Positions 38,398 through 46,405 of a DNA stretch of 64,000 bases are shown here, piece after piece. Numbering within the stretch: position 1 is the stretch's first letter; each line of letters begins with the position of its first letter. Under the pieces are notes generated by a model, which saw nothing but the letters and a program-made list of their open reading frames with translations, was not told where the DNA came from and ran no database searches. The translations under genes and the position numbers were made by a program. The stretch is from Rubrivivax sp. (lineage in GTDB: Bacteria > Pseudomonadota > Gammaproteobacteria > Burkholderiales > Burkholderiaceae_C), in assembly GCA_016719535.1 (NCBI GenBank), contig JADJYX010000001.1, positions 992,001 through 1,056,000 on the forward strand. Reading direction: 5' to 3'.

Positions 38398-39605
38398 GAG
38401 CGGCCTCCGCGGGTGATGATCAGCTGGCCGCCCTGGTCTTCGGCCTGGTAGCCGGCGGCGCGCACGCGCTCGGCAAACTGCGCGCGCTGCGGCTCGGCCC
38501 AGCCGCCGGTGGTGATGGCCAGCCGCCCGGGCTCGAAGCGCAGCGCCTGCAGCGGCGGCTGGCCGTCGGGCCAGGCGGTGGCGGCAACGGCGAGCAGCGG
38601 CTCCAGGTCGGCCGGGCCGGCGCGGCCGGCGGCGGCGCGCAGCGCATCGGTCTCGCGCTGCATCTGCAGCGGGGCATCCAGCACCGAGCGCACCTGCGGA
38701 TGGGCCGTCTGCAGCAGCCGCACCTGCGCCTGGCGCTTGTCGCGCAGGCCCTGCTCGAGCCGCCAGGCCCAGGCGTTCAGCCCCACCAGCTGCACCAGCA
38801 GCAGGGCCGCCAGGCCCCAGCGCACCGGCCGCCAGGCGGGGCCGGCCACGCGGCGCAGCGCATCGCGCACCGCCTGCATGCCGCGGTGGTGCGGGGCCAG
38901 GTCGAACTGGCGCAGGTTCCAGGGCGAGCGCAGCGCCTGCAGCGCACGCTCGGCATCGCCGAGCACGCTGACCGGGGCTTCGAGCCAGCGTTCGGCGGCG
39001 GCCGCCGCCGACGGGTGCGCGCTGCAGCGCAGGCTGGTGCGGTCGGTGGCGGCCAGCTGCCGGCGCGCCAGCGAACCCGCCAGGCGCAGGCTGGCCACAC
39101 CGTCGGCATGGCTCCACACCAGCGTCGGCTCGTGGCTTTCATCGTCGGCGGCCAGCGCGTGCAGCGTCGGCGTGGCGGTCGGCCAGCTGCTGGGGGCGAT
39201 GCGGTCGAGCGGCACGCCGGCCTGCTCCAGGTCGGCCACCACGGCGGCCAGCCAGTCGCGCCGCGTCACCGCCACCCAGCCGGACTGGCCGCCGGCGATG
39301 CCGGGCTCCAGCGCCAGGTGCACGGCCTCGTCGTCGTCGAGCAGCTGGTCTTCGAGCACAGCGCCGAGCGCGGCGCGCAGCCGCGCGGCCGGCGCCTTGG
39401 GCACGCTCAGGCGTTGCCAGCCCACATCGGCGTCGGCCAGCAGCGCGCAGGCGCTGCCGGCGCGCGGCAGCTGCGCCGCCGGCGCACGGCCCTGGCGGCT
39501 GACCGTCTGGCCGTCGGCGCTCAGCACGAAGGCATAGTCGGCCGGCGCGCCGGCGGCAGCATCCGCGCGCGGGCGCGGCGGCAGGAGGATCACGAGCACG
39601 GACAT
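38394..39605 (-). CDS. gspL: type II secretion protein GspL
   Basis: A 403-residue protein with an actin-like cytoplasmic domain (1-240) that binds GspE, one transmembrane helix near residues 255-275 (W-G-L-A-A-L-L-L-V-Q-L-V-G) and a periplasmic ferredoxin-like domain. The start at 39605 gives the usual M-S-V-L-V-I-L-L-P-P opening; in-frame codons further upstream give no sensible N-terminus. A 118-base gap separates it from gspK, the largest spacing inside the operon, and may hold an internal signal. Confidence 0.9.
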   Translation of the reverse strand: MSVLVILLPPRPRADAAAGAPADYAFVLSADGQTVSRQGRAPAAQLPRAGSACALLADADVGWQRLSVPKAPAARLRAALGAVLEDQLLDDDEAVHLALEPGIAGGQSGWVAVTRRDWLAAVVADLEQAGVPLDRIAPSSWPTATPTLHALAADDESHEPTLVWSHADGVASLRLAGSLARRQLAATDRTSLRCSAHPSAAAAAERWLEAPVSVLGDAERALQALRSPWNLRQFDLAPHHRGMQAVRDALRRVAGPAWRPVRWGLAALLLVQLVGLNAWAWRLEQGLRDKRQAQVRLLQTAHPQVRSVLDAPLQMQRETDALRAAAGRAGPADLEPLLAVAATAWPDGQPPLQALRFEPGRLAITTGGWAEPQRAQFAERVRAAGYQAEDQGGQLIITRGGRS

Positions 39606-39723
39606 CGAGGCAGCAGGCAACGGGCGGGTGGTGGCAGGGCGGGCAGCCTGCGTGCAGGGGTGGCACGGGCGGGGTCCATTGTCGCCGTGGTGCGTGACCG
39701 GGTGCCGATGGGGTGGAAGACGG

Positions 39724-40680
39724 TCAAGCCGGCGCCCCCGGCAGGCTGCGGCGTTCGCGCCGCAGCAGCACCAGCTCGACGCCGGCGCCGCCGCTCCTGC
39801 GCTCGAGCAGCCAGCGCTCCTCGAGCACGCGGTCCTCGAAGCGCAGCCGCCCCAGCACCTCGAAATGGCGCGACTGCACGCCCACGCGCGCATCGTCGCT
39901 GCTCACGTTGGGGGGCAGCAGCTGGCGCAGCGCATCGGTGGTGGCGCCGGGGCTGCGCCGCAGCGCCTGCACGATGCGCTGCGCATTCGCCAGGTCGAGC
40001 CCGTCGATGGCCGCCAGCAGCGCCGGCGCCTCGGCGCTATTGGCATTCACCGGCGTGCGCGTGGGCAGCAGCGTGACGTAGGGCGCGATGCGCGCCAGCT
40101 GGTCGGCATCCAGCCCCAGCCAGACCAGCTGTTCGATGCGCGTGGGCGGCAGCGGGGCGGTATCGGCGCGCTCGTGCCAGGCGGCGGCCAGGCCCTCGGC
40201 CAGGCGGTCGGCGAGCTCGGCGCTGGCGCCGGCGGCCTCGCACAGGCGGCGCAGGCCCAGCACCTCCGGCGCCGCCGGCTTGCCGTCGTCACCGACGAGG
40301 CGGCGCAGGTTGTAGCGCGACTGCGCATCGTCGATCTCGCCCGACAGGAAGACCTCCAGCGTGCCGTCGGCACTGTTGTCGCGGTCGGCGGCGAGAAACT
40401 GCGACAGCCGCGATTCCTCCAGCTTGCGCGCCCAGGTGGCGCTGGGCGGAAAGGCCTTGTCGGCATCGGCACGCAGCATCAGCCGCGCCCAGTCCTGCGC
40501 CCCGGCCAGGATCAGCCCGGCCTGGGCGCGCGCGCGTTCGGCGGCCTCGACCTCGACCGCGCGCTGCTGGTGCCACACCATCGCCGAGGCCGCCGTGGCC
40601 ACCAGCGTCAGGATCAGCATCGCGATCAGCAGCGCCGCACCGCGCTGGCGCTGCCGGCCAGGGGGCAGCCGCCGCCTCAC
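39724..40680 (-). CDS. gspK: type II secretion minor pseudopilin GspK
   Basis: The large tip pseudopilin, 318 residues. The prepilin leader ends R-G-A-A-L-L-I-A-M-L, with hydrophobic N-helix about residues 15-37. Unusually for prepilins but normally for GspK, there is no glutamate at position 5 of the mature chain. A large helical insert domain follows. The GTG at 40680 overlaps the gspJ stop (GTGA). It caps the pseudopilus together with GspI and GspJ. Confidence 0.9.
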   Translation of the reverse strand: MRRRLPPGRQRQRGAALLIAMLILTLVATAASAMVWHQQRAVEVEAAERARAQAGLILAGAQDWARLMLRADADKAFPPSATWARKLEESRLSQFLAADRDNSADGTLEVFLSGEIDDAQSRYNLRRLVGDDGKPAAPEVLGLRRLCEAAGASAELADRLAEGLAAAWHERADTAPLPPTRIEQLVWLGLDADQLARIAPYVTLLPTRTPVNANSAEAPALLAAIDGLDLANAQRIVQALRRSPGATTDALRQLLPPNVSSDDARVGVQSRHFEVLGRLRFEDRVLEERWLLERRSGGAGVELVLLRRERRSLPGAPA

Positions 40681-41303
40681 AGGCCGGGCGCGACGAGCAC
40701 GTCGCGGGTCAGGGTCTGGCCGTCGAGCTGCAGCACCAGGCGCACGCCGGCGGGCAGCTGCTCGACCGTGCGCGCCGGCGCGCTGGCGCCGCTGCCGGCC
40801 GCCGGCACCAGGTCGCCGGTCGACTGCGCATTGGTCCACGCGTTGCCGCGGTAGAAATAGACCTGCCAGTCGGTCACGCCGTCGAGCAGGCGCAATTGCC
40901 CGGGGCTGTCGCCCTGCAGTTGCTGGCTGCGCAGCCAGGCCTGCTGCAGCTCGCCGGCACGCGTGGCCGGCGCCGAGGTCCAGCGCTGCCAGCGGCCGCC
41001 GTCGAGCGACCAGGCCACCAGCAGCAGCCCGCCGTCGGCACGCCGCACCAGGCGCAGCGCGCGGCCGTCGAAGGCCAGCGCGGGCACGCCGGCGTCGCCG
41101 TGCAGCGACTGCAGGTCGGTCTCCCACTGCGCCATCAGCGCGGTCAGCGTCATCGTGCGGTCGACCGCCTCGCGGCCGGCGTCGCGGCTCTTCAGCACGC
41201 CGTCGACGCCACGCCAGGCCAGGGCCGCCATCAGCGCCATCACGAACAGCGCCACCAGCACCTCGACGAGCGTGAAGCCGCGGCTGCGGGCGGTGCGCGC
41301 CAT
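40677..41303 (-). CDS. gspJ: type II secretion minor pseudopilin GspJ
   Basis: A 208-residue minor pseudopilin. The prepilin peptidase site is R-S-R-G followed by F-T-L-V-E, with glutamate at mature position 5, then a hydrophobic helix to about residue 30. The beta-rich C-terminal domain fits GspJ in length. It lies one base after gspI and overlaps gspK. With GspI and GspK it forms the pseudopilus tip. Confidence 0.92.
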   Translation of the reverse strand: MARTARSRGFTLVEVLVALFVMALMAALAWRGVDGVLKSRDAGREAVDRTMTLTALMAQWETDLQSLHGDAGVPALAFDGRALRLVRRADGGLLLVAWSLDGGRWQRWTSAPATRAGELQQAWLRSQQLQGDSPGQLRLLDGVTDWQVYFYRGNAWTNAQSTGDLVPAAGSGASAPARTVEQLPAGVRLVLQLDGQTLTRDVLVAPGL

Positions 41304-41304
41304 G

Positions 41305-41664
41305 TCAGAAGCGCGACATGACGGTGGTCAGCGTGACCAGCGGCTGCCCGGCCTCGTCGCGCACCACGGCGTCGATGCGGCGCATGTTGGGATTGGGCGT
41401 CGGCCGCGTGACCAGCGTGCCGGGGTAGCTGCGGCCGAGCTGCTCGCACTGGAAATCGGCGTCACCGATGCCCGGCAGCACGCGTGCCAGCCGCAGGTTG
41501 GTGAGCTGGTTGTCGGCGCACCACTGGGCGGCCGTCACCTGCTGCAGCCGCTCGGCGTTGCCGGTCAGCGCGCCGGCGGCGCGGGCGCCGGCGGCCAGCG
41601 CCACCGCCACGATGGTCAGCGCCACCAGCACCTCGATGAGGGTGAAGCCGCGGCTCGGCTTCAT
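41305..41664 (-). CDS. gspI: type II secretion minor pseudopilin GspI
   Basis: A 119-residue minor pseudopilin with the leader M-K-P-S-R-G, cleavage before F-T-L-I-E and an N-helix rich in Val and Ala to about residue 32. Two cysteines (in Q-W-C-A and F-Q-C-E) may form a disulfide. Its start overlaps the gspH stop by four bases. Length and position between H and J match the family. Confidence 0.92.
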   Translation of the reverse strand: MKPSRGFTLIEVLVALTIVAVALAAGARAAGALTGNAERLQQVTAAQWCADNQLTNLRLARVLPGIGDADFQCEQLGRSYPGTLVTRPTPNPNMRRIDAVVRDEAGQPLVTLTTVMSRF

Positions 41665-42149
41665 GGCGGGCTGGCCACGGGCGCCAGCACGGCAAAGGGC
41701 TGCAGCCCGTCGGTGCCGATGGCGAGGCTTTGTTCACCGATGCGCAGCTGCACGCGCTGGGCGCCGATCAGCGGCTCCGGGCCCAGCACCAGCGTGCCGC
41801 GGCCGCCTTCGACCTGCGCCAGCACCTCGGCGTCGAGCCAGCGCGTGGGCAGCCGGCGCGACGCCGGCAGGCCGATGAAGCGGAACTGGTGCTCGGCCGA
41901 CTCCGGCGTCGGCCGCCACACCACCGGCAGCGCGGCGGCCCGGGCCTCGGCGCGTGCCGTCTCCAGCAGCGCCGTCAGCCGTGCGGCCTCGCGTTCCAGG
42001 CGGTCCTGCGTGCCGTCGCGCAGCGCCAGGCTCACGACACCGGCGGCGACGGCGACCAGCGCCACCACCACCATCAGCTCGATCAGCGTGAAGCCGCCCG
42101 CGCGGCGGCGGGGAAGGATGGCCTTACTGCCAGGAGCCGACGTCCGCAT
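41661..42149 (-). CDS. gspH: type II secretion minor pseudopilin GspH
   Basis: A 162-residue pseudopilin. A rather long leader (about 18 residues, R-R-R-A-G-G) precedes F-T-L-I-E-L and the hydrophobic helix. The chosen ATG at 42149 makes the gene overlap the end of gspG by 26 bases, more than elsewhere in the operon; no better start is visible downstream before the cleavage site. The Trp-rich middle (V-V-W-R-P) and G-T-L-V-L-G-P-E-P end are typical. Confidence 0.88.
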   Translation of the reverse strand: MRTSAPGSKAILPRRRAGGFTLIELMVVVALVAVAAGVVSLALRDGTQDRLEREAARLTALLETARAEARAAALPVVWRPTPESAEHQFRFIGLPASRRLPTRWLDAEVLAQVEGGRGTLVLGPEPLIGAQRVQLRIGEQSLAIGTDGLQPFAVLAPVASPP

Positions 42150-42555
42150 CCTTTCCCTCGCCGCCGGCCTGCCCGTCGGCGCCGTAGCTGAAGACATCGA
42201 TCTCGCCCTTGACCCCCGGGTTGACATACTGGTACGGGCGGCCCCAGGGGTCGGCCGGCAGCTTGTCGAGGTAGGGCTTCCAGTTCGGCGGGACGGCGCC
42301 GGCGGTGGGCTTGCGCACCAGCGCATCCAGGCCCTGCTCGGCGCTGGGGTAGCGCTGGTTGTCGAGCTTGTAGAGCTTGAGCGCCTGCACCAGGTTGTTG
42401 ACATCGGTGCGCGCCGCGGTGGCGCGGGCATCGTCGGTGCGGTCGAGCACGTTGGGCACGATCAGCGCAGCCAGCACGCCGATGATCACCAGCACGACCA
42501 TCAGCTCGATCAGCGTGAAGCCGCGGGCGGCACGGGAGGGCAGGGTGGGGCGCAT
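42124..42555 (-). CDS. gspG: type II secretion major pseudopilin GspG
   Basis: The main subunit of the pseudopilus, 143 residues. Leader R-A-A-R-G, cleavage before F-T-L-I-E-L-M-V-V, a long N-helix, and the C-terminal calcium-binding loop region with D-P-W-G-R-P-Y-Q-Y and S-Y-G-A-D-G-Q, all as in the family. The start at 42555 is used because it gives a normal leader; an in-frame ATG at 42618 would lie almost at the divergent gspC gene. It is the first gene of the leftward operon. Confidence 0.96.
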   Translation of the reverse strand: MRPTLPSRAARGFTLIELMVVLVIIGVLAALIVPNVLDRTDDARATAARTDVNNLVQALKLYKLDNQRYPSAEQGLDALVRKPTAGAVPPNWKPYLDKLPADPWGRPYQYVNPGVKGEIDVFSYGADGQAGGEGKDADVGSWQ

Positions 42556-42627
42556 GGCGGCTTCAAGCGTGCGCCGACGGCAGGCGGTCGGCGGGGTCGG
42601 AAAGGTCGGGCGAATCATAATCGCCGC
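42556..42627. promoter_or_regulatory. divergent promoter region of gspC and gspG
   Basis: Only 72 bases separate the starts of gspG (leftward) and gspC (rightward), so both promoters must lie here or inside the coding ends. The sequence CATAAT at 42616-42621 is a possible -10 box for gspC, but it is 6 bases from the start codon, which would give a leaderless message. No clear -35 box was found. Confidence 0.35.
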
Positions 42628-43341
42628 ATGTTTGCCCGTTGGTCGGCCTTTTTCGTCTGGGCCCTGGTGGCCGCCAGTGCGGTGGCCTGGGGTTTGAAGT
42701 TGTTCACGCGGCCGCTGACGGCGCCGGCGCAGACCGTGGTGGCGGCGCCGTCGGCCGCGGCCGGCGGCGACTGGACCCGCGTCTTCGGTGCCGCGCCGCC
42801 GCCGCCTGTCGCCCTGGCCGAAGCGGCGCCGCCACCGGCACCCGAGAGCTCGCGCTTCCAGCTCATCGGCGTGGTGGCGCCGCGGCCGGTGGCGGCCCGC
42901 TCGCAGGGCGTGGCACTGATCGCCGTCGATGGCAGGACGCCACGCGCCTACCGCGTCGGCGCGGTGGTCGACGGCGACCAGGTGCTGCAGTCGGTGCAGC
43001 CGCGTGGGGTGTCCATCGGCCCGCGCCAGGGTCAGGCGACGGTGACGCTGGAGCTGCCGGCGCTGCCGCCACCGGCGACCGGCGTGCCGTCGTCGGTGTC
43101 GGCTGTGATGCCGCCGCCGGCATCGCTGCCCGCAGGGGCTTTGCCCGTGCTGCCGCAGCCCGGCATGCAGCCGGCGCCCAACCTCAGCCTGCCGCCGCAG
43201 CAGCGCCTGCGGGCGCTGCAGATGCCGCCGCCGGGTCAGGCCCTGCCGCAGCCGGTGGCGCCGCCCATGGCGCAGCCGCTGGATCCGATGCAGACCGACA
43301 GCGGCATCAACAGCCCCGGCGGCCAGTACCAGCAGCGCTGA
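42628..43341 (+). CDS. gspC: type II secretion protein GspC, short form without PDZ domain
   Basis: A 237-residue inner-membrane protein that connects the platform to the secretin. One transmembrane helix at about residues 5-25 is followed by the homology region (about 65-145: F-Q-L-I-G-V-V, A-Y-R-V-G) that contacts GspD. From about residue 150 the chain is rich in Pro, Gln and Ala, with no PDZ or coiled-coil domain as found in many GspC proteins. It is transcribed away from the rest of the gsp genes. The stop lies 9 bases from the convergent CobT-like gene. Confidence 0.85.
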   Translation: MFARWSAFFVWALVAASAVAWGLKLFTRPLTAPAQTVVAAPSAAAGGDWTRVFGAAPPPPVALAEAAPPPAPESSRFQLIGVVAPRPVAARSQGVALIAVDGRTPRAYRVGAVVDGDQVLQSVQPRGVSIGPRQGQATVTLELPALPPPATGVPSSVSAVMPPPASLPAGALPVLPQPGMQPAPNLSLPPQQRLRALQMPPPGQALPQPVAPPMAQPLDPMQTDSGINSPGGQYQQR

Positions 43342-43350
43342 AGCGCGGCG

Positions 43351-44451
43351 TCAGTACAGCGCCGGGCCGCCGAAGCGGCCCTCCGGGCCGATGTCGAGTT
43401 CGCCCTGCACGCTGTCGAAGGTCTGCGGACCCGGCGGTTCCTCGTCGTCGGCCACCTCGCTGAGCAGTGCCGCGGCGCAGCGGATCATCGGCCAGGCCAG
43501 CGTGGCGCCGGTGCCGTCCATGCTTTCCATGCCCAGCTCGAGCAGCGCCGAGGCGCGGAACAGGTTCAGTGCCTGATCGAGACCGCGGTGCGAATGGCTG
43601 CGGCAGAAGACGCAGTAGTCGGTGACCGGCGGTGCGATGCGCGAGGCCGCCATCAGCGCCGCGCAGGCGGCCAGGCCGTCGACCGCCAGCACATGGCGGC
43701 GGCTGGACGCCACCAGCATCACGCCCACCATCACCGCGATGTCGAAGCCGCCCAGCGCGGCCAGCACGGCCGACGGTTCTTCGGCGTCGTGGTGCCGTGC
43801 CAGCGCGGCCTGGCCGAGCTTGACCAGGCGCGCCAGTTCCGCACGCGGCATCTCGGCGCCGCTGCACAGCAGGTCGGGCAGCGGGCAGTCGGTCAGGCGC
43901 GACAGCACCAGCGCCGCGCTGAAATCCGCACCCACGCCCAGGCTGGCAAAGATGGAGAAATTGCCGCGCAGCCGGTAGCCCAGCTGCATGCCGGCGCGCA
44001 TCGCGGCCTGGCATTGCTCGGCGGACATCGCCGCGGTGAGGCGCGCATTGCGGGTGCCATGCGCGATCTTGCGCATCAGCAGCCGGTCGTGCGCCTGCAG
44101 GTCGGCGGCCACGCCGCAGTCGACGACCGTCAGCTCGAGCTGCTGCGCCCTGGCAAAGCCGGCCAGCGGCAGGTGGCCGCTGAGCAGCCGCTCGACGACC
44201 CGGTGCGTCAACGGCGCCTCGGGCGGGCAGACGCCTTCGACGGCGATGCCGTGGTCGGCGGCGAAGATCAACAGCTGGGGGTCGCTGAACTGCGGCTTGA
44301 GCGTGCGCTGCATCAGCCCCAGGCGCAGCGCCAGCGGTTCCAGCTGGCCGAGGTTGCCGCCGCTGGCGCTGCGCCGGCGCAGCATCTCGGCCAGTTCGTG
44401 CTCGAGCTGTGGGTGCGAGGTCGGCGAAACCAGCGAGCGGGTGGGCTGCAT
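43351..44451 (-). CDS. divergent CobT-like phosphoribosyltransferase
   Basis: A 366-residue protein of the CobT fold (nicotinate-nucleotide:dimethylbenzimidazole phosphoribosyltransferase, lower-ligand activation in cobalamin synthesis). Family blocks seen are L-L-I-F-A-A-D-H-G-I-A-V-E-G-V, V-V-D-C-G-V, L-G-G-F-D-I-A and D-G-T-G-A-T. Yet the glycine-rich G-E-M-G-I-G-N-T-T signature is replaced by A-S-L-G-V-G-A-D-F, and the G-R-G-T-G motif by C-S-G-A-E. No other cobalamin gene is near. It may be a paralogue with altered activity, so the name cobT is withheld. It lies 29 bases after ilvA on the same strand. Confidence 0.72.
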   Translation of the reverse strand: MQPTRSLVSPTSHPQLEHELAEMLRRRSASGGNLGQLEPLALRLGLMQRTLKPQFSDPQLLIFAADHGIAVEGVCPPEAPLTHRVVERLLSGHLPLAGFARAQQLELTVVDCGVAADLQAHDRLLMRKIAHGTRNARLTAAMSAEQCQAAMRAGMQLGYRLRGNFSIFASLGVGADFSAALVLSRLTDCPLPDLLCSGAEMPRAELARLVKLGQAALARHHDAEEPSAVLAALGGFDIAVMVGVMLVASSRRHVLAVDGLAACAALMAASRIAPPVTDYCVFCRSHSHRGLDQALNLFRASALLELGMESMDGTGATLAWPMIRCAAALLSEVADDEEPPGPQTFDSVQGELDIGPEGRFGGPALY

Positions 44452-44480
44452 GGCCGGCAGTCTAATCAGCGCGGCAGGCT

Positions 44481-46061
44481 TCAGCGCAGGAACAGCCGGT
44501 AGACCGGGTTGTGCGTTTCCTCGACATGCGGATAGGCCAGCGTCCGCAGAAACTGCCGGAACGCGGCCTCGTCGCTGGCCGGCACCTGGATGCCGACCAG
44601 GATGCGGCCATCGTCGGCGCCCTGGTTGCGGTAGTGGAAGAGGCTGATGTTCCAGCTGGGGTGCAGCGCCGCCAGGAAGCGCATCAGCGCCCCCGGCCGC
44701 TCGGGGAAGACGAAGCGGAACAGGCGCTCGTCCTGCGCCAGCTCGGAATGGCCGCCGACCATGTGGCGCACATGTTCCTTGGCCAGTTCGTCGTCGGTCA
44801 GGTTGACGGTGGCAAAGCCGTGGCGCACGAAGTGGCGCTCGATGCGCTCGGCCTCGTCGCGCTTGCTGATCGTCAGGCCGACGAAGACATGGGCGACACG
44901 CTCGTCGCTGATGCGGTAGTTGAATTCCGTCACCGAGCGCGGGCCGATCAGCTCGCAGAAGCGCTTGAACGAGCCGCGCTCCTCGGGGATGGTCACCGCG
45001 AACAGGGCCTCGCGCTGCTCGCCGAATTCGGCGCGCTCGGCGACGAAGCGCAGGCGGTCGAAATTCATATTGGCGCCGCAGGTCACGGCCACGAAGGTCT
45101 GGCCCTTGCACTTGTGGCGCGCCACATACTGCTTGATGCCGGCCACGCCCATCGCGCCCGAAGGTTCCATGATGCTGCGCGTATCCTGGAAGATGTCCTT
45201 GATGGCGGCGCAGACCTCGTCGGTGTCGACCACCACGTAGTCGTCGACCAGCGCGCGGGCGACGCGGAAGGTTTCCTCGCCCACCAGCTTGACGGCGGTG
45301 CCGTCGGCGAACAGGCCGACGTCGGCCAGCTGCACGCGCTTGCCGGCCTTCACCGAGCGCAGCATGGCGTCGCTGTCGGCCGTCTGCACGCCGATCACCT
45401 TGACCTCCGGCCGCACCGCCTTGATATAGGCCGCCACGCCCGAGATGAGCCCGCCGCCGCCGATGGCCACGAAGACGGCGTCCAGCGGGCCCTGGTGCTG
45501 GCGCAGGATCTCCATGCCCACCGTGCCCTGGCCGGCGATGACGTCGGGGTCGTCGAAGGGGTGGACGAAGGTCAGGCCCTCGGCCTTCTGCACCTCGAGC
45601 GCGTGCAGGTAGGCGTCGGAATAGCTGTCGCCGTGCAGCACCACCTCGCCGCCCAGCGCCTGCACGGCGTCGACCTTCACGCGCGGCGTCGTCACCGGCA
45701 TCACGATCACCGCCCGGCAGCCGAGCTTGCGCGCGCCGAGTGCCACGCCCTGCGCATGATTGCCGGCCGAGGCGCAGATGACGCCGCGCTTCAGGGCCTC
45801 CGGCGCCAGGTGCACCATCTTGTTGTAGGCGCCGCGCAACTTGAAGCTGAAGACGACCTGCTGGTCCTCGCGCTTGAGCAGCACATGGTTGCCCAGGCGC
45901 CGCGACAGGCTGCGCGCCGGCTGCAGCGGCGATTCGCGCGCCACGTCGTAGACGCGGGCCGAGAGGATGCGGCGCAGGTAGTCGGCGGCGACACGGGCGC
46001 TGCGCGGCGTCAGCGGGCGAACGGCCGGTGCGGGGTTCGGAGCGGCGGCGCCAGCGGACAT
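44481..46061 (-). CDS. ilvA: threonine ammonia-lyase, biosynthetic
   Basis: Deaminates threonine to 2-oxobutanoate, the first committed step to isoleucine. It has 526 residues, close to E. coli IlvA. The pyridoxal phosphate lysine is in S-F-K-L-R-G-A-Y near residue 75, the phosphate-binding Gly loop S-A-G-N-H-A-Q-G follows near residue 110, and two ACT-like regulatory domains fill the C-terminal 190 residues, which in this enzyme sense isoleucine and valine. The first 25 residues are Ala/Pro-rich. A stable hairpin and an intrinsic terminator lie upstream, so the gene may be controlled by attenuation. Confidence 0.95.
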   Translation of the reverse strand: MSAGAAAPNPAPAVRPLTPRSARVAADYLRRILSARVYDVARESPLQPARSLSRRLGNHVLLKREDQQVVFSFKLRGAYNKMVHLAPEALKRGVICASAGNHAQGVALGARKLGCRAVIVMPVTTPRVKVDAVQALGGEVVLHGDSYSDAYLHALEVQKAEGLTFVHPFDDPDVIAGQGTVGMEILRQHQGPLDAVFVAIGGGGLISGVAAYIKAVRPEVKVIGVQTADSDAMLRSVKAGKRVQLADVGLFADGTAVKLVGEETFRVARALVDDYVVVDTDEVCAAIKDIFQDTRSIMEPSGAMGVAGIKQYVARHKCKGQTFVAVTCGANMNFDRLRFVAERAEFGEQREALFAVTIPEERGSFKRFCELIGPRSVTEFNYRISDERVAHVFVGLTISKRDEAERIERHFVRHGFATVNLTDDELAKEHVRHMVGGHSELAQDERLFRFVFPERPGALMRFLAALHPSWNISLFHYRNQGADDGRILVGIQVPASDEAAFRQFLRTLAYPHVEETHNPVYRLFLR

Positions 46062-46175
46062 CGGATGCCTCGGGGGGTGGATGGCAGGGGGCGCGAATCA
46101 TATGTCGGCCCCCCGGCACCGTCGGCTGACGGTGCCGCCGGTGGCACCGCCGGGCGCCGCCGCGACCGATCGGCG
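46062..46175 (-). promoter_or_regulatory. structured 5' region of ilvA
   Basis: Between the terminator at 46176-46208 and the ilvA start is a perfect 10-bp stem (CGGCACCGTC 46114-46123, loop GGCT, GACGGTGCCG 46128-46137). The element GGTGCC recurs here and in the terminator stem, so alternative pairings are possible. GAGG stands just before the ilvA start codon. Whether ilvA has its own promoter here or depends on read-through is not clear. Confidence 0.4.
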
Positions 46176-46208
46176 AAAAAAAACCCCGGCGCTTGTGGCA
46201 CCGGGGTT
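46176..46208 (-). terminator. intrinsic terminator with eight-U tail upstream of ilvA
   Basis: Read on the minus strand, an 8-bp stem AACCCCGG/CCGGGGTT (plus-strand 46182-46189 with 46201-46208) is followed by eight T (plus-strand A at 46176-46183). No protein gene on this strand lies upstream of it, so it must end a short transcript. Confidence 0.75.
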
Positions 46209-46264
46209 GAATCCACCGTTGGAGGAGGTGGAGGAGACAAACGGCGGGTCATTCACGACCCATG
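46176..46264 (-). ncRNA. candidate 88-nt small RNA with anti-Shine-Dalgarno motifs
   Basis: A minus-strand transcript starting about 46264 would carry a 5' hairpin (GGGTC 46261-46257, GACCC 46250-46246), a pyrimidine-rich single strand with two CUCCUCC motifs (complement of GGAGGAG at 46230-46236 and 46221-46227) including CACCUCCU, identical to the 16S rRNA anti-Shine-Dalgarno core, and a U8 terminator. This resembles known small RNAs with anti-SD loops in Proteobacteria. It could instead be the attenuated leader of ilvA. Existence is inferred from promoter, structure and terminator only. Confidence 0.5.
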
Positions 46265-46270
46265 GCTGGC

Positions 46271-46298
46271 AGTCTAGCACCGTCATGCTGCAGTGCAA
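46271..46298 (-). promoter_or_regulatory. sigma-70-like promoter for the small RNA/ilvA leader
   Basis: On the minus strand, TTGCAC (plus-strand 46293-46298) and TAGACT (46271-46276) are 16 bases apart, and TGC directly before TAGACT makes an extended -10 box. Transcription would start about 46263-46265. The -35 match is modest; the -10 match is good. Confidence 0.45.
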
Positions 46299-46405
46299 TA
46301 CGCCATCGGGGGGACTTTAGAGGGGGGTCTCGAGTCGGGTGGGGCAGACGGCACAATCCGCCGCCTCGATTGAACGCCGGCCGCACCGGCCCCGAAGGAA
46401 TGCCG

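Noticed and set aside
46098..46298. A 66-codon minus-strand frame upstream of ilvA as a leader peptide
   Set aside because: It reads straight through the terminator and has no cluster of Ile, Val or Leu codons, so it does not look like an attenuator peptide.
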